Positions 35,012 to 43,536 of a stretch of DNA of 64,000 nt are shown piece by piece. Below the pieces are notes generated by a model. It worked only from the letters and a program-made list of their open reading frames with translations, was not told the DNA's origin and did not search any database. The position numbers and the translations under genes were made by a program. The stretch comes from an uncultured Chryseobacterium sp. Lineage in GTDB: Bacteria; Bacteroidota; Bacteroidia; Flavobacteriales; Weeksellaceae. The stretch lies in assembly GCA_913774355.1 (NCBI GenBank), contig CAJYGB010000040.1, forward strand, positions 26,760 through 90,759. Reading direction: 5' to 3'. How positions within the stretch are numbered: position 1 is the stretch's first letter; each line of letters begins with the position of its first letter.

Positions 35012-35060
35012 GACCCAAATGTTTTCACAACGGAATAATCCTTATTGTGAATTGCTTTCG
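34981..35060 (-). ncRNA. tracrRNA of the type II-C CRISPR-Cas9 system
   Basis: Read on the minus strand. The -7 element TAGATTTG (35072 to 35065) places the 5' end near 35060. The RNA opens with GAAAGCAATTCACAA (35059-35045), complementary to the first 15 bases of the transcribed CRISPR repeat. Next comes the nexus-like 'TAAGGATTATTCCG', similar in layout to the 'AAUAAGG..' part of Neisseria II-C tracrRNA, then 'TTGTGAAAACATTTGGG', then a terminator stem (GCCTCTTG with CAGGGGGC) and TTTTTTT at 34987-34981. About 80 nt. It is encoded opposite to cas9 and upstream of it. Found by base-pairing and terminator logic; strong case. Confidence 0.88.
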
Positions 35061-35064
35061 GATA

Positions 35065-35072
35065 CAAATCTA
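35065..35072 (-). promoter_or_regulatory. tracrRNA -7 promoter element
   Basis: TAGATTTG on the minus strand, an exact TAnnTTTG, ending five to seven bases before the anti-repeat. No TTG was found at the -33 distance. Confidence 0.65.
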
Positions 35073-35255
35073 AAAAATATTTTTTTTATAGGTTTATGGT
35101 TTTCCGTAAAATCTTTTCTTTTTTTCTTTCTACATTTAGGCAATTTCTAAAAACTAATAGATTATGGCTAAAAAACGTATTAAATACAAAAAAAGAGGAT
35201 ATTGTAAAGTCAAATAGATTTTTTGATCATTGTATATGGCGTTATAAATAAATCA

Positions 35256-35323
35256 ACAGAAAAGAGGTTACCAAAATTTTTTAGCAACCTCTATAGAAAG
35301 CAATTCACAACTAACTCTGTACA
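35256..35323 (-). ncRNA. Candidate scaRNA/mini-crRNA targeting the cas9 promoter
   Basis: Read on the minus strand: promoter-like TAATTTTTG (35336-35328), then TGTACAGAGTTA (35323-35312), then GTTGTGAATTGCTTTC (35311-35296), which is identical to the first 16 bases of the transcribed CRISPR repeat and able to pair with tracrRNA. A hairpin follows (GAGGTTGCTAAAA with TTTTGGTAACCTC, 35291-35264) and then TTTTCTGTT, a terminator. The 12-nt 'guide' is identical to 35488-35499 in the cas9 promoter, and the site is followed by TAAAATAAAA. Guide-repeat order is that of a crRNA. Expected start near 35322 gives a guide of 11-12 nt, long enough to bind but short for cleavage. Sequence matches are observed; the role is inference. 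Confidence 0.65.
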
Positions 35324-35481
35324 GTCCCAAAAATTATCAATATTTAGATTGTACTTAGTTAATGAAAAGTAATCATAGCTACAAATTCTTGGGAAAGTTG
35401 CAAGAAAAGTTTGGACCTTTTCAAATTCAGCTCGTCAGCTGTAATTGCTATTATTATTTTACAAATGTAATAAATAAATCG

Positions 35482-35489
35482 TAAATTTG
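35482..35489 (+). promoter_or_regulatory. cas9 -7 promoter element
   Basis: TAAATTTG matches TAnnTTTG; the transcription start should be near 35495, 48 bases before the cas9 ATG. No clear -33 TTG. Confidence 0.65.
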
Positions 35490-35499
35490 TACAGAGTTA
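35488..35499 (+). promoter_or_regulatory. Putative Cas9 self-target site in the cas9 promoter
   Basis: TGTACAGAGTTA, identical to the 12 bases in front of the repeat-like segment of the minus-strand RNA at 35256-35323. It begins in the last bases of the -7 element and spans the expected transcription start. The 3' flank TAAAATAAAA has TAAA at positions 6-9, which resembles the AT-rich downstream PAM that I recall for flavobacterial II-C Cas9. Confidence 0.6.
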
Positions 35500-35542
35500 T
35501 AAAATAAAAAGTTTATTTTAGTTTAAATAACTGATAATCGGA

Positions 35543-38500
35543 ATGAAAAATATTTTAGGTCTAGATTTAGGAACAAACTCCATAGGTTGGGCGTTAATCA
35601 AACAGGATTTTGAGAATAAGCAAGGCGAAATTCTGGGGATGGGAAGCCGGATTATTCCGATGTCCCAGGATATTCTCGGTGATTTCGGTAAAGGCAATTC
35701 GGTTTCGCAGACGGCGGAACGGACGAGATACAGAAGTGTCAGAAGGCTACGCGAACGCTTTTTGCTAAGAAGAGAGCGGCTCCATCGTGTTCTCCATATC
35801 CTGAATTTTCTTCCCGAACATTATGCCAATCAGATCGATTTTAACAAACGTTTCGGAAAATTCAAGTCGGAGACCGAACCTAAGCTTGCCTGGAAAAATA
35901 CCGATGGAAAATTTTCATTTCTGTTTCAGGATTCATTTAATGAAATGCTTAATGATTTTAAGGCAGACGGACACGATCTGAAAGTTCCTTATGACTGGAC
36001 GATTTATTACCTGCGAAAAAAAGCACTTTCCCGAAAAATAGAAAAGGAAGAATTGGCCTGGATTCTTCTGAATTTTAATCAGAAACGCGGATACTATCAA
36101 TTGCGTGGTGAGGAGGAAGAGGACAATCCGAATAAGTTGGTCGAGTTTTATTCATTAAAAATTGTAGATGTTCTGGCGGATGAGCCGCAAAAAGGAAAAT
36201 CGGATATTTGGTATTCCTTGATTTTGGAGAACGGATGGGTTTACAGACGTTCCAGCAAAATACCTTTATTCGATTGGAAGGAAAAAACAAGAGATTTTAT
36301 TGTCACCACTGATTTAAATGATGACGGAAGCATAAAAACCGATAAGGAAGGAAATGAAAAAAGAAGTTTCCGCGCCCCAAGTGAAAACGACTGGACTCTG
36401 GTAAAGAAAAAAACAGAACAGGAAATCGATAAATCGCACAAGACTGTCGGAACGTACATTTACGAAACCCTTCTTCAGGATCCGAAACAGAAAATCAAAG
36501 GAAAACTGGTCCGGACCATTGAAAGAAAATTTTACAAGCAGGAACTGAAACAGATTCTTGAAAAGCAAAAAGAATTTCATCCTGAATTACAGAGTGATGA
36601 TTTATATAATGACTGCATTCGTGAATTGTATAGAAATAACGAAGCGCATCAGCTGATGCTTGGCAATAAGGATTTTATCCATCTTTTTATGGAGGATATT
36701 ATTTTCTATCAACGGCCGTTGAGAAGTCAGAAATCTTCAATATCAAATTGCTCGCTGGAATTCAGAACATACAGAGATGAAAATGGAGTAGAGCATACTC
36801 GATATCTGAAAGCGATTCCAAAATCCAATCCTTATTATCAGGAATTCCGTTTATGGCAATGGATTTTTAATCTGAATATTTATCGAAAAGATAATGAAGA
36901 TAACGTCACTAAAGAGTTTCTGAGCACAAACAAAGATTACGAAAATCTTTTTGAGTTTTTGAACAACCGAAAAGAAGTTGATCAAAAAGCTTTGCTGAAA
37001 CATTTTAAAGTTAGTGATAAAATATACCGTTGGAATTTTGTAGAAGATAAAAAATATCCGTGCAATGAAACCAGGACGATGATTTCGTCAAGATTGGAAA
37101 AAGTTGAAGGGATCGCAGATGATTTTCTGACGAGAGAATGTGAACAGAAGATCTGGCATATCATTTATTCTGTCAATGATAAATTAGAGTACGAAAAAGC
37201 CTTGAGATCCTTTGCCAGGAAGCATAATGTGGATGAAAATTCTTTCTTTGAAGCTTTTAGAAAATTCCCGCCGTTTAAAATTGAATACGGTTCTTTTTCG
37301 GAAAAAGCGATTAAAAAATTGTTGCCTTTGATGCGATTGGGAAAATATTGGAATTATGCTAATATTGATAAATCTTCGAGGGAAAGAATTCAGAAAATCA
37401 TCAATGGAGAATATGATGAAAATATCAAAGATAAAGTAAGAGAGAAGGCGGTTCATCTTACGGCTGAAAATGATTTCCAGGGACTGCAACTGTGGCTGGC
37501 TCAATATATTGTGTACGGCAGGCATTCGGAAGCATCCATCATCGGGAAATGGAATTCTGCAGATGATCTGGAAGCATTTTTAAAGGACTTTAAACAACAT
37601 TCGCTTCGTAATCCGATTGTAGAACAAGTGATTACGGAAACGCTTCGGGTCGTTAAAGATATTTGGGTTACATATGGAAGTGGAGCTAAAGATTTCTTTA
37701 ATGAAATTCATATTGAGCTCGGAAGAGAGATGAAACTTCCCGCAGAAGAAAGAGAACAGTTAACGCGTCAGATTTCTGAGAACGAAAATACAAATCTCCG
37801 CATCAAAGCCTTATTGTCTGAAATGATGAATGATGTTTCTGTTGAAAATGTTCGTCCTTATTCTCCTATGCAACAGGAGATTCTGAAAATCTATGAAGAT
37901 GGAATCTTAAAATCGGATATTGAAATTGACGATGATATTCTTAAAATCAGCAAAACAGCGCAGCCCTCACCTTCAGATTTAAAAAAGTATAAGCTTTGGC
38001 TTGAACAGAAATACAAATCGCCATATACCGGACAAATTATTCCATTAAATAAACTGTTTACCCCGGAATATGAAATCGAGCATATTATTCCGCAAAGCCG
38101 TTATTTCGATGATAGTTTCAGCAATAAAGTGATTTGCGAATCTGCCGTCAATACACTGAAGGGAAATTATATTGGCCTTGAATTTATTAAGAAACTGGGT
38201 GGAACCGTTGTTGAGTGCGGTAACAGAAGGGCAGTAACCGTTCTGAAGCAAAATGAATACGAAGATTTTGTAAAGCAGCTGTACGCAAGAAACCGGGGCA
38301 AAAGAAATAAACTTTTAATGGAAGATATTCCGGAAAAAATGATTGAACGCCAGATGAACGATACGCGTCACATCAGTAAATATATTTCCGGTTTGCTCTC
38401 AAACATTGTAAGAGTAGAAGACGGAACGGATGAAGGCGTAAATTCTAAAAACATCATCCCCGGAAACGGAAAAATCACCACCCGATTGAAACAGGACTGG

Positions 38501-39811
38501 GGATTGAATGATGTCTGGAACAATTTGATTTTACCGCGTTTTGAAAGAATGAATCAGCTGACTAAATCTACAGATTTCACAGCGTGGAATGAAAATCATC
38601 AGAAGTTTCTGCCAACTGTTCCGGTTGAGCTTTCAAAAGGATTTTCAAAGAAAAGGATAGATCATCGTCACCATGCTCTGGACGCTTTGGTGATTGCTTG
38701 TGCTACAAGAGACCACGTAAATCTGTTAAACAATCAGTCGGCAAAATCGGAGGTAAAACGTTATGATTTACAGCATAAACTTCGTCATACTGAAAAATGG
38801 ATCGATAAAGATGGCAGGGAAAGAGATAAGTTCACGGAGTTTAAAAAACCTTGGGAACACTTTACTGTTGATGCAAAAAATAATCTGGAGAAAATTATTG
38901 TAAGTTTTAAACAGAATCTTCGAGTGATCAATAAAGCCACCAATTATTATGAGAAATATGAAGAAAAAGATGGGGTGAAAACCAAAGAAAGAGTAAAGCA
39001 GACCGGAACAAACTGGGCTATAAGAAAAGCAATGCATAAAGACACCGTTTCCGGAAAGATTGATCTGCCCTGGATAAAAGTTCCAAAAGGAAAGATTCTG
39101 ACGGCAACACGGAAAAATCTCGATACTTCCTTTGATTTAAAATCCATATGCTCTATTACAGATACAGGTATTCAGAAAATTCTCCGGAATTATCTTGAAC
39201 TCAAAGGCAGTCCCGAAGTTGCCTTTTCGCCTGAAGGAATCGAAGATTTAAATAAAAATATTGAAAAGTATAACGATGGAAAACCGCATCAGCCTATCGG
39301 GAAAGTAAGGATTTTTGAATTAGGAAGTAAATTTCAGGTGGGACAAACCGGAAACAAAAAAGATAAGTATGTGGAAGCGGCAAAAGGGACCAATTTATTT
39401 TTTGCAGTATACGAAGATAAAAACGGGAAGCGGAGCTATGAAACCATTCCGCTGAATGAAGTTATTGAAAGGCAAAAGCAGGGCTTATCGGTTGTTGAAT
39501 TAAAAGAAACAACGGATTTTTATCTCTGTCCTAATGATCTGGTCTATGTTCCTTCAGAAGACGAACTTCAAAACAGTAGCCGTATTGATTTTAAAAGCAT
39601 TAAAAAAGACCAGAGCGAAAGAATTTATAAAGTGGTAAGCTTTAGCGGGAATCAATTGTTTTTTATAAGGCAGGATATTGCCACCTCCATTGTGAATAAA
39701 GCAGAATTTTCAACTTTGAATAAAATGGAACGTGCCGTTGACGGTTCGATGATTAAAGAAACCTGTATCAAACTGAAAGTGGATCGTCTCGGAAACATTT
39801 CAAAAGCATAA
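35543..39811 (+). CDS. cas9: Type II-C CRISPR-associated nuclease Cas9
   Basis: 1422 residues, at the long end for II-C. RuvC-I 'ILGLDLGTNSIGWAL' with D8; arginine-rich bridge helix 'RTRYRSVRRLRERFLLRR'; RuvC-II 'IHIELGREMKLP' with E725; HNH 'YEIEHIIPQSRYFDDSFSNK' with H847; RuvC-III 'HRHHALDALVIACATRDH' with H1043 and D1047. All catalytic residues are present, so it should be an active RNA-guided DNA nuclease. It uses the tracrRNA at 34981-35060 and the array at 41707-43447. No cas4 or csn2, hence subtype II-C. The cas9 promoter carries the putative self-target site. The next gene starts 16 bases downstream. Confidence 0.98.
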   Translation: MKNILGLDLGTNSIGWALIKQDFENKQGEILGMGSRIIPMSQDILGDFGKGNSVSQTAERTRYRSVRRLRERFLLRRERLHRVLHILNFLPEHYANQIDFNKRFGKFKSETEPKLAWKNTDGKFSFLFQDSFNEMLNDFKADGHDLKVPYDWTIYYLRKKALSRKIEKEELAWILLNFNQKRGYYQLRGEEEEDNPNKLVEFYSLKIVDVLADEPQKGKSDIWYSLILENGWVYRRSSKIPLFDWKEKTRDFIVTTDLNDDGSIKTDKEGNEKRSFRAPSENDWTLVKKKTEQEIDKSHKTVGTYIYETLLQDPKQKIKGKLVRTIERKFYKQELKQILEKQKEFHPELQSDDLYNDCIRELYRNNEAHQLMLGNKDFIHLFMEDIIFYQRPLRSQKSSISNCSLEFRTYRDENGVEHTRYLKAIPKSNPYYQEFRLWQWIFNLNIYRKDNEDNVTKEFLSTNKDYENLFEFLNNRKEVDQKALLKHFKVSDKIYRWNFVEDKKYPCNETRTMISSRLEKVEGIADDFLTRECEQKIWHIIYSVNDKLEYEKALRSFARKHNVDENSFFEAFRKFPPFKIEYGSFSEKAIKKLLPLMRLGKYWNYANIDKSSRERIQKIINGEYDENIKDKVREKAVHLTAENDFQGLQLWLAQYIVYGRHSEASIIGKWNSADDLEAFLKDFKQHSLRNPIVEQVITETLRVVKDIWVTYGSGAKDFFNEIHIELGREMKLPAEEREQLTRQISENENTNLRIKALLSEMMNDVSVENVRPYSPMQQEILKIYEDGILKSDIEIDDDILKISKTAQPSPSDLKKYKLWLEQKYKSPYTGQIIPLNKLFTPEYEIEHIIPQSRYFDDSFSNKVICESAVNTLKGNYIGLEFIKKLGGTVVECGNRRAVTVLKQNEYEDFVKQLYARNRGKRNKLLMEDIPEKMIERQMNDTRHISKYISGLLSNIVRVEDGTDEGVNSKNIIPGNGKITTRLKQDWGLNDVWNNLILPRFERMNQLTKSTDFTAWNENHQKFLPTVPVELSKGFSKKRIDHRHHALDALVIACATRDHVNLLNNQSAKSEVKRYDLQHKLRHTEKWIDKDGRERDKFTEFKKPWEHFTVDAKNNLEKIIVSFKQNLRVINKATNYYEKYEEKDGVKTKERVKQTGTNWAIRKAMHKDTVSGKIDLPWIKVPKGKILTATRKNLDTSFDLKSICSITDTGIQKILRNYLELKGSPEVAFSPEGIEDLNKNIEKYNDGKPHQPIGKVRIFELGSKFQVGQTGNKKDKYVEAAKGTNLFFAVYEDKNGKRSYETIPLNEVIERQKQGLSVVELKETTDFYLCPNDLVYVPSEDELQNSSRIDFKSIKKDQSERIYKVVSFSGNQLFFIRQDIATSIVNKAEFSTLNKMERAVDGSMIKETCIKLKVDRLGNISKA

Positions 39812-39826
39812 TCTAAAATTATTAAA

Positions 39827-40345
39827 ATGTCTAAAGCAGCCCTCAAAAAAGAACTTCAAAAGCTGACCAAAGAAAAGCTCGTCGAACATATCCTGGATCT
39901 GTATGAAAAAAACATTTCTGTGAAAGAATTTTATAAATACTACCTTAATCCAGGCAATGAAAAAGGACTGGTCAATAAATATAAAAAACTTATCCGTAAA
40001 GAGTTTAATGTAGAAAATCCCATGTGGGGTACCCAGAAGTTTTCTGTCGCCAAAAAAGCGATTTCGGATTTTAAAAAATTGCACCCGTCAGCTGAATCTC
40101 TCGCAGATGTGATGCTGTATCTGTCTGAAAGTGCCTGTGAACTTACTGCTTTGTATGGCGATTATTCGGGACCGTTCTACAATTCGGCTCATAATAATTA
40201 CAAGTCAGTCCTTATATTTATGAAGGAGAATGATCTGCTGTATGATTTTAAGGTGCGCGCTGAACAATGTGTCAAGTGGTCGCAATATTGTGGGTATGGT
40301 TTTGCCGGCGATATGAAAGATACCTATGATGAATTTTATAATTGA
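39827..40345 (+). CDS. DUF6155-like protein between cas9 and cas1
   Basis: 172 residues, no signal or membrane segment: 'MSKAALKKELQKLTKEKLVE', 'HILDLYEKNISVKEFYKYYL', 'FSVAKKAISDFKKLHPSAES', 'LADVMLYLSESACELTALYG', 'AEQCVKWSQYCGYGFAGDMK'. It resembles my memory of DUF6155, a Bacteroidota family of unknown function; all-helical and basic at the start. It sits 16 bases after cas9 and 20 before cas1, so it must be transcribed with the cas genes. It is not a standard II-C component. Confidence 0.7.
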   Translation: MSKAALKKELQKLTKEKLVEHILDLYEKNISVKEFYKYYLNPGNEKGLVNKYKKLIRKEFNVENPMWGTQKFSVAKKAISDFKKLHPSAESLADVMLYLSESACELTALYGDYSGPFYNSAHNNYKSVLIFMKENDLLYDFKVRAEQCVKWSQYCGYGFAGDMKDTYDEFYN

Positions 40346-40364
40346 ATAATAAAAACCAATAACC

Positions 40365-41258
40365 ATGATCACCCGCTCCATTTACATCGGCAATCCTGCT
40401 TACCTTAAACTCAAAGACGAGCAGCTGAAAATTCTCTGTCCGGAAACGAAAGCGGAAAAGGGGAGTGTTCCCGTGGAAGATCTGGGGTTGCTGATGCTCG
40501 ACCATTTCCAGATTACCGTCTCACACAACCTGATCCAGAAAATGATGGGAAATAACGTCGTAGTCGTAAGCTGCGATGCCCATCACCTGCCGCATGGAAT
40601 CATGTTGCCGCTGTACGGCCATACCGAACATTCGGATCGGGTTAAAGACCAGCTGGAAGCCAGTGAGCCTTTAAAGAAGCAGCTGTGGAAACAGACCGTG
40701 GAGTGCAAGATCGAAAATCAGAAAAATGTCCTGATGAAATTGGGAAATTACTATGAGCCGATGATTGAGTATCAGATAAGTGTAAAATCCGGTGATATGA
40801 CCAATATGGAAGGGATTGCCGCCCAGCATTACTGGAAGTACCTCATCAGCCTGGATTTTCTCAGGCAGCGTTTTGGTGATTCACCCAATCAATTTTTTAA
40901 TTTCGGTTATGCGGTACTCCGGAGCATTGTTGCCCGGGCAATCGTTGAAACAGGACTGCTCCCGGTTCTTGGCATTTTTCATAAAAATAAATACAATCCT
41001 TATTGCCTGGCGGACGATCTGATGGAACCTTACCGTCCTTTCGTAGATTTGCTGGTCATGCAGTGGCTTAAACTGCATCCTGAGAATGATGAACTGTCGA
41101 AAGATTTCAAAGCCTATATGCTGCAGATTGCGACCAAAGACGTACGCATCGACGATAAAGCAAGGCCATTAATGGTGGCGGTAAAAACCACGGCCTCATC
41201 TCTTTACAAATGCTATACCGGAGAAAAACGGCTGATCTCTTATCCTGAACTGATCTGA
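40365..41258 (+). CDS. cas1: CRISPR-associated endonuclease Cas1
   Basis: 297 residues, the II-C size. 'ITRSIYIGNPAYLKLKDEQL', 'VPVEDLGLLMLDHFQITVSH', the acidic/His region 'NFGYAVLRSIVARAIVETGL' (E in the conserved helix), 'LPVLGIFHKNKYNPYCLADD' (metal-binding His) and 'LMEPYRPFVDLLVM' (Asp/Glu). Integrates new spacers with Cas2. Confidence 0.97.
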   Translation: MITRSIYIGNPAYLKLKDEQLKILCPETKAEKGSVPVEDLGLLMLDHFQITVSHNLIQKMMGNNVVVVSCDAHHLPHGIMLPLYGHTEHSDRVKDQLEASEPLKKQLWKQTVECKIENQKNVLMKLGNYYEPMIEYQISVKSGDMTNMEGIAAQHYWKYLISLDFLRQRFGDSPNQFFNFGYAVLRSIVARAIVETGLLPVLGIFHKNKYNPYCLADDLMEPYRPFVDLLVMQWLKLHPENDELSKDFKAYMLQIATKDVRIDDKARPLMVAVKTTASSLYKCYTGEKRLISYPELI

Positions 41259-41261
41259 TGA

Positions 41262-41648
<387 letters not shown>

Positions 41649-41706
41649 TTTTTTAAATCCTAATTAATAAATAAACCCACTGCAATTCAGTGGGTTAAAT
41701 GTTGAG
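41649..41706. promoter_or_regulatory. CRISPR leader with an inverted repeat
   Basis: 58 AT-rich bases between cas2 and the first perfect repeat, i.e. the adaptation end. AACCCACTG (41673-41681) and CAGTGGGTT (41687-41695) form a stem with a five-base loop. Read on the minus strand it is followed by TTTATTTATT, so it can stop array transcripts running toward cas2. Confidence 0.6.
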
Positions 41707-43447
41707 GTTGTGTTGTATCCCAAAGATACGGATAAATGAAAGCAATTCACAACTCTCGTTTATGGTGTACAAGGCTGAACACGGTTGTGTTGTATCCCAA
41801 AGATACGGATAAATGAAAGCAATTCACAACCTTTATCGAGGCATAGTGAAAATAACCCTTGTTGTGTTGTATCCCAAAGATACGGATAAATGAAAGCAAT
41901 TCACAACACACTACGAAGAGAAGACATCTGCGAAATTGTTGTGTTGTATCCCAAAGATACGGATAAATGAAAGCAATTCACAACGGGATGGTGTACGATA
42001 TTTTCTCCGGTTTCGTTGTGTTGTATCCCAAAGATACGGATAAATGAAAGCAATTCACAACCTGAGTAAGAGAATCCAAAACTGCGGAGGCGTTGTGTTG
42101 TATCCCAAAGATACGGATAAATGAAAGCAATTCACAACAATCTGCAAGGCTTTTGCTTCCGACAATTCGTTGTGTTGTATCCCAAAGATACGGATAAATG
42201 AAAGCAATTCACAACAGGATTCAACAGATTCAACAAAACAATTGAGTTGTGTTGTATCCCAAAGATACGGATAAATGAAAGCAATTCACAACCACCGACG
42301 CGTTAGGAACATTACCGTTTGAGTTGTGTTGTATCCCAAAGATACGGATAAATGAAAGCAATTCACAACACAATGTTCTGTTTTCCATCTGCCTGGAATG
42401 TTGTGTTGTATCCCAAAGATACGGATAAATGAAAGCAATTCACAACTTTGAATACTTCTGAAACTCCAATATTCTTGTTGTGTTGTATCCCAAAGATACG
42501 GATAAATGAAAGCAATTCACAACCCAGTTAACTCATATTTATGAACAGCTTGAGTTGTGTTGTATCCCAAAGATACGGATAAATGAAAGCAATTCACAAC
42601 TCGCTCAAAGAAGCAATGAATAAAAAATATGTTGTGTTGTATCCCAAAGATACGGATAAATGAAAGCAATTCACAACTCTAAGTCTGATGCACTACCTTG
42701 TGCTGGCGTTGTGTTGTATCCCAAAGATACGGATAAATGAAAGCAATTCACAACTACATTGAAGTTTGGAAATATACCGAAATGGTTGTGTTGTATCCCA
42801 AAGATACGGATAAATGAAAGCAATTCACAACATAGTCTGCTACTAAGTGTGTAAAGGCATCGTTGTGTTGTATCCCAAAGATACGGATAAATGAAAGCAA
42901 TTCACAACCAGACAAATGAAGCTTCGGTAAAAACATGTGTTGTGTTGTATCCCAAAGATACGGATAAATGAAAGCAATTCACAACTATTCACTCAAGAAC
43001 CTTGGGGTGTGGGGAGTTGTGTTGTATCCCAAAGATACGGATAAATGAAAGCAATTCACAACGGTGAAATGTTTGTTCAATTGCTTAAAGGCGTTGTGTT
43101 GTATCTCAAAGATACGGATAAATGAAAGCAATTCACAACAAAAATGATGATGTGGCATGGTGTGCCGTTGTTGTGTTGTATCTCAAAGATACGGATAAAT
43201 GAAAGCAATTCACAACTAGCACTGGTTGCTGATAATTTTAAAATATGTTGTGTTGTATCTCAAAGATACGGATAAATGAAAGCAATTTACAACATATAAG
43301 AATCTACGGTTTCCTTCCTATCCGTTGTGTTGTATCCCAAAGATACGGATAAATGAAAGCAATTCACAACACAGCACTTAAACGATGATTTATATTTTAT
43401 GTTGTGTTGTATCCTAAATATACGATTAAATGAAAGCAATTGGCAAA
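41707..43447 (-). CRISPR. Type II-C CRISPR array: 23 repeats of 47 bp, 22 spacers of 30 bp
   Basis: Repeats begin every 77 bases from 41707 to 43401. The plus-strand repeat runs GTTGTGTTGTATCCCAAAGA ... GAAAGCAATTCACAAC. Repeats at 43093, 43170 and 43247 read TCTC for TCCC, and the one at 43247 also has TTTACAAC. The last, at 43401, is degenerate at several positions and marks the old end, so new spacers enter next to cas2. The tracrRNA pairs with the minus-strand form (GTTGTGAATTGCTTTC first), so crRNAs are read on the minus strand, toward cas2. Each minus-strand repeat contains TATCTTTG (promoter-like) 21 bases after a TTG. Confidence 0.97.
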
Positions 43448-43480
43448 TCCAAATATTCTGCATTACAAAATTCTTATGAC

Positions 43481-43512
43481 AAAACCACCCGCCGCATCCG
43501 GCAGGTGGTTTT
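43481..43512. terminator. Bidirectional terminator between the array and the lipase gene
   Basis: AAAACCACC and GGTGGTTTT arms with an inner GCCG/CGGC pairing, A and T runs on both sides. Serves the minus-strand lipase gene. Confidence 0.75.
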
Positions 43513-43536
43513 ATTTTGGTAAAAATAGTTTTTATT

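Noticed and set aside
35164-35217. 17-residue basic open frame (MAKKRIKYKKRGYCKVK) between tracrRNA and the candidate scaRNA
   Set aside because: Has an ATG but is very short, with no ribosome site or homology recognised; could be chance in A-rich DNA.
35296-35311. Repeat-like 16-mer read as a second plus-strand tracrRNA anti-repeat
   Set aside because: On the plus strand it is not followed by a nexus or terminator; the hairpin and T-run fit only minus-strand reading, and the minus-strand order (guide then repeat) is that of a crRNA.
35296-35323. Repeat-like 16-mer as a leftover of an old CRISPR array
   Set aside because: Possible, but it would not explain the adjacent 12-base match to the cas9 promoter or the terminator behind it.
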